43,875 nucleotides of DNA from contig CANBYM010000014.1 in assembly GCA_947373605.1 (NCBI GenBank), forward strand, positions 1-43,875. Direction: 5' to 3'. The position numbers were made by a program, and so were the translations under genes. This document shows, one piece after another, positions 42,302 through 43,875 of this stretch. The DNA is from Comamonadaceae bacterium (lineage in GTDB: Bacteria; Pseudomonadota; Gammaproteobacteria; Burkholderiales; Burkholderiaceae_C). The notes beneath the pieces are model-generated. The model searched no databases and was not told where the DNA came from. It saw only the letters and a list, made by a program, of their open reading frames with translations. Position 1 is the stretch's first letter. Every line of letters begins with the position of its first letter.

Positions 42302-43120
42302 TTATTTTTTGGCGGTTGCCAGCAACACGGAGTGCAGGTCAGAGCCGAAGGAGTGAATGTTTTCCATAACACCCTTGTTGCGACGTACCAGCCAGTTGTA
42401 GCCAAGCACTGCCGGGACTGCAACAGCCAGACCGATCGCCGTCATGATCAGTGACTCGCCAACCGGGCCTGCCACTTTGTCAATGCTGGCCTGACCTGAC
42501 ATACCGATCTTCACCAGCGCGTTGTAAATGCCCCAGACGGTGCCGAACAAACCGACAAAGGGAGCCGTTGAACCTACGGTTGCCAACAGTGCCAAACCAT
42601 CTTGCATGCGGCTTTGCACGTTGTTGGTTGCGCGTTGAATGCTCATGGTGACCCAGGTATTGAAATCAATGGCACCCAGAATTCCCTCATGTTTGCTGGC
42701 ACCTTCAAGGCCCTTTTCAGCAATAAAGCGAAAGGGGCTGTCTGCGCTCAGCTCATCAGTACCTTGTCGCACGGTGCCAGCCTGCCAGAACGTCTCCTGT
42801 GTCTTGGCGGCGAATCGTCCCACTTTGGCTTGTTCAAAGAACTTGGTCAGGATGACGTACCAGCTACCAAGACTCATCACCACCAGGATGGTCAGGGTTC
42901 CCTTGGCAACGATATCGCCCTGAGCCCACAGTGCCTGCAGCCCGTACGGGTTGTCAGTGCTTGCCTCTGCCTTGGCTACTGCAGGCGCAGCGACTGGCAC
43001 GGCTGCTTGCGCAACTGCAGCGTCTTTGCTTTCTTCCGCCATAGCGTGCGTGTTTAACCCCGACAGCAGGGCTAGTCCTAGCGTAGCGCCGCAAATAATG
43101 TTTTTTAACTTTGAGATCAT
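42302..43120 (-). CDS. exbB: MotA/TolQ/ExbB proton channel family protein ExbB
   Basis: This 272-residue inner-membrane protein forms the pentameric channel of the TonB energising complex. It begins with a signal-like sequence (MISKLKNIICGATLGLALL...HAMAEE), then an Ala/Val-rich linker, which is usual for the longer ExbB type. A first TM helix is near residues 75-95, and the conserved pair of C-terminal helices contains LLATVGSTAPFVGLFGTVWG and AIGLAVAVPAVLGYN. ATG 43120 is preceded by AGGAG. It is 50 bp after tonB and 24 bp before exbD1. Confidence 0.95.
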   Translation of the reverse strand: MISKLKNIICGATLGLALLSGLNTHAMAEESKDAAVAQAAVPVAAPAVAKAEASTDNPYGLQALWAQGDIVAKGTLTILVVMSLGSWYVILTKFFEQAKVGRFAAKTQETFWQAGTVRQGTDELSADSPFRFIAEKGLEGASKHEGILGAIDFNTWVTMSIQRATNNVQSRMQDGLALLATVGSTAPFVGLFGTVWGIYNALVKIGMSGQASIDKVAGPVGESLIMTAIGLAVAVPAVLGYNWLVRRNKGVMENIHSFGSDLHSVLLATAKK

Positions 43121-43170
43121 GTTTCTGTACTCCTGTTGGTGCAATAGTTGGATGGATTGGTTAGCCGGAA

Positions 43171-43818
43171 TCATTCGAGTCGCCATGTGTATTTCATGCT
43201 GGCCCAGCTTTGTTCCGGTGCTCCGTTAGCGGTACCCGGCTTGAACTGGCATTTGGATAACGCTGCTCTGGCGGCTTCATCCAGCGTGGCGAACCCTGAA
43301 CTGCCCTCGACCTTGGACTCCACCACCAAGCCGTCTGTACCGACGAGAAAGCGCAGTTGAACCGTGCCCTCTTCCTCGTTGCGTCGTGAGGAACTGGGGT
43401 ATTCCGGCTTGCGGCAGTTGGCTGCCGCATTGATAACGGCCGGCACATGAACCACCGGGGCCTGCACGACGGGCGGCGGCGGTGCAACCGGTACCGGTAC
43501 GTTGGTGACTGCCGCAATTGCATTGGTGCTGGCCGGCGCATTTGTTTGAATGTTCGCTACCGGCACAAACTCTGGCGGCGGCGGGGGCGCCGCTTTCGTT
43601 TGCGGCGGCGGTGGCGGCGGCGGCGGCGGCGGGATGTCTGGCTTGACGTCTTCAATCAATTTGGTCTCCACCGGACCCTTGATGACCTTGACAAATTGGC
43701 GGGCCAAGCCTGAGTTGATGACCCAGATCAGCAGCAAATGGAAAAGGACAACTGCAGTCAATCCCACCACGTGCTTACGGGGCGATCTTTGTTGGCTGGC
43801 GTAGTCGTGTATCAACAA
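43171..43818 (-). CDS. tonB: TonB energy transducer
   Basis: This 215-residue protein links the ExbB-ExbD motor to outer-membrane receptors. It has an N-terminal anchor helix (about residues 17-37, VVGLTAVVLFHLLLIWVIN), a long periplasmic region with a run of ten prolines, and a C-terminal TonB domain (NCRKPEYPSSSRRNEEEGTVQL onward). Two cysteines (NCRKP and SKCQF) may form a disulfide, as in related proteins. No ATG is near the start; tandem TTG codons at 43818 and 43815 follow GGAGA, with the second better spaced. It is the first gene of the operon within view. Confidence 0.94.
   Translation of the reverse strand: MLIHDYASQQRSPRKHVVGLTAVVLFHLLLIWVINSGLARQFVKVIKGPVETKLIEDVKPDIPPPPPPPPPPQTKAAPPPPPEFVPVANIQTNAPASTNAIAAVTNVPVPVAPPPPVVQAPVVHVPAVINAAANCRKPEYPSSSRRNEEEGTVQLRFLVGTDGLVVESKVEGSSGFATLDEAARAALSKCQFKPGTANGAPEQSWASMKYTWRLE
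43602..43633. repeat. GGC triplet repeat encoding the TonB polyproline run
   Basis: A near-perfect GGC/GCC triplet tract of about 32 bp, interrupted once (GGT), encodes ten consecutive prolines in TonB on the minus strand. Length changes by slippage in whole triplets would alter the proline spacer without breaking the frame. Confidence 0.8.
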
Positions 43819-43875
43819 AAGTCTCCTATCAATGGGGCCTGCATGGGCGAATAGAGGCAGTAATTAATGCAATTA
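43819..43875 (-). other. Sequence upstream of tonB
   Basis: These 57 bp hold the GGAGA ribosome-binding site at about 43822-43826. The far end is AT-rich (TAATTAATGCAATTA) and may be part of the promoter, which is cut by the window edge. Confidence 0.4.

Overview
The window looks like chromosomal DNA of a Gram-negative betaproteobacterium, most likely Burkholderiales and probably Comamonadaceae. The grounds are a long malonate decarboxylase operon with a TRAP transporter, PilU, a TonB/ExbB/ExbD/ExbD operon, SelD, a very large NdvB/ChvB-type cyclic glucan synthase and GC-rich coding sequence. The genus is inferred from gene content and was not searched. No rRNA, tRNA, CRISPR array, prophage or intact insertion sequence was recognised.

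Layout. (1) 1-3475, plus strand: the 3' part of an aldo/keto reductase, then a double-domain ABC permease, a small Rieske protein and an ABC ATPase; the transporter resembles YnjCD/thiamine-type importers and its binding protein is not in view. (2) 3472-4275, minus strand: a class III extradiol (DODA-type) dioxygenase, tail-to-tail with the ATPase. (3) 4276-6882: an exported alpha/beta hydrolase between two gene-poor stretches. The first holds a hairpin like an IS200/IS605 right end. The second is 1.27 kb, AT-rich, with diverged repeats and palindromes. (4) 6883-15963, minus strand: dctP-dctQ-dctM-mdcA-mdcC-mdcD-mdcE-mdcG-mdcB-mdcH, a complete malonate uptake and decarboxylation operon with several 4-bp gene overlaps. 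A divergent GntR/FCD regulator (16119-16784) and a palindrome within the putative promoter suggest local control.

(5) 16882-20892, plus strand: a CDP-alcohol phosphatidyltransferase overlapping a VTT-domain/disulfide-oxidoreductase fusion, then an NDH-like FAD protein of the kind often fused to SelD. selD itself follows, convergent. (6) 20937-25755, minus strand: selD, an HDOD protein, pilU, a CHRD protein and an exported metallo-beta-lactamase-fold hydrolase. (7) 25928-30256: a YhgE/Pip-like membrane protein that may be coupled to a tiny leader ORF, a convergent UGT-type glycosyltransferase, a short eRF1/host-attachment-like protein and two small unknown proteins.

(8) 30261-39077, plus strand: a 2782-residue cyclic beta-1,2-glucan synthase followed by methylglyoxal synthase. 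(9) 39094-43818, minus strand: tonB-exbB-exbD-exbD, a rho-independent terminator, an exported repeat-type protein and a LacI regulator. This resembles an energising and control module for TonB-dependent uptake, perhaps of saccharides; the substrate is not visible.

Most genes belong to known families. The less ordinary points are the Rieske gene inside an ABC operon, the VTT-oxidoreductase fusion beside a split SelD partner, the YhgE gene with its leader ORF, the terminator placed immediately before the exported repeat protein, and the decayed 5.6-6.9 kb island. I found no clear evidence of a wholly new system.
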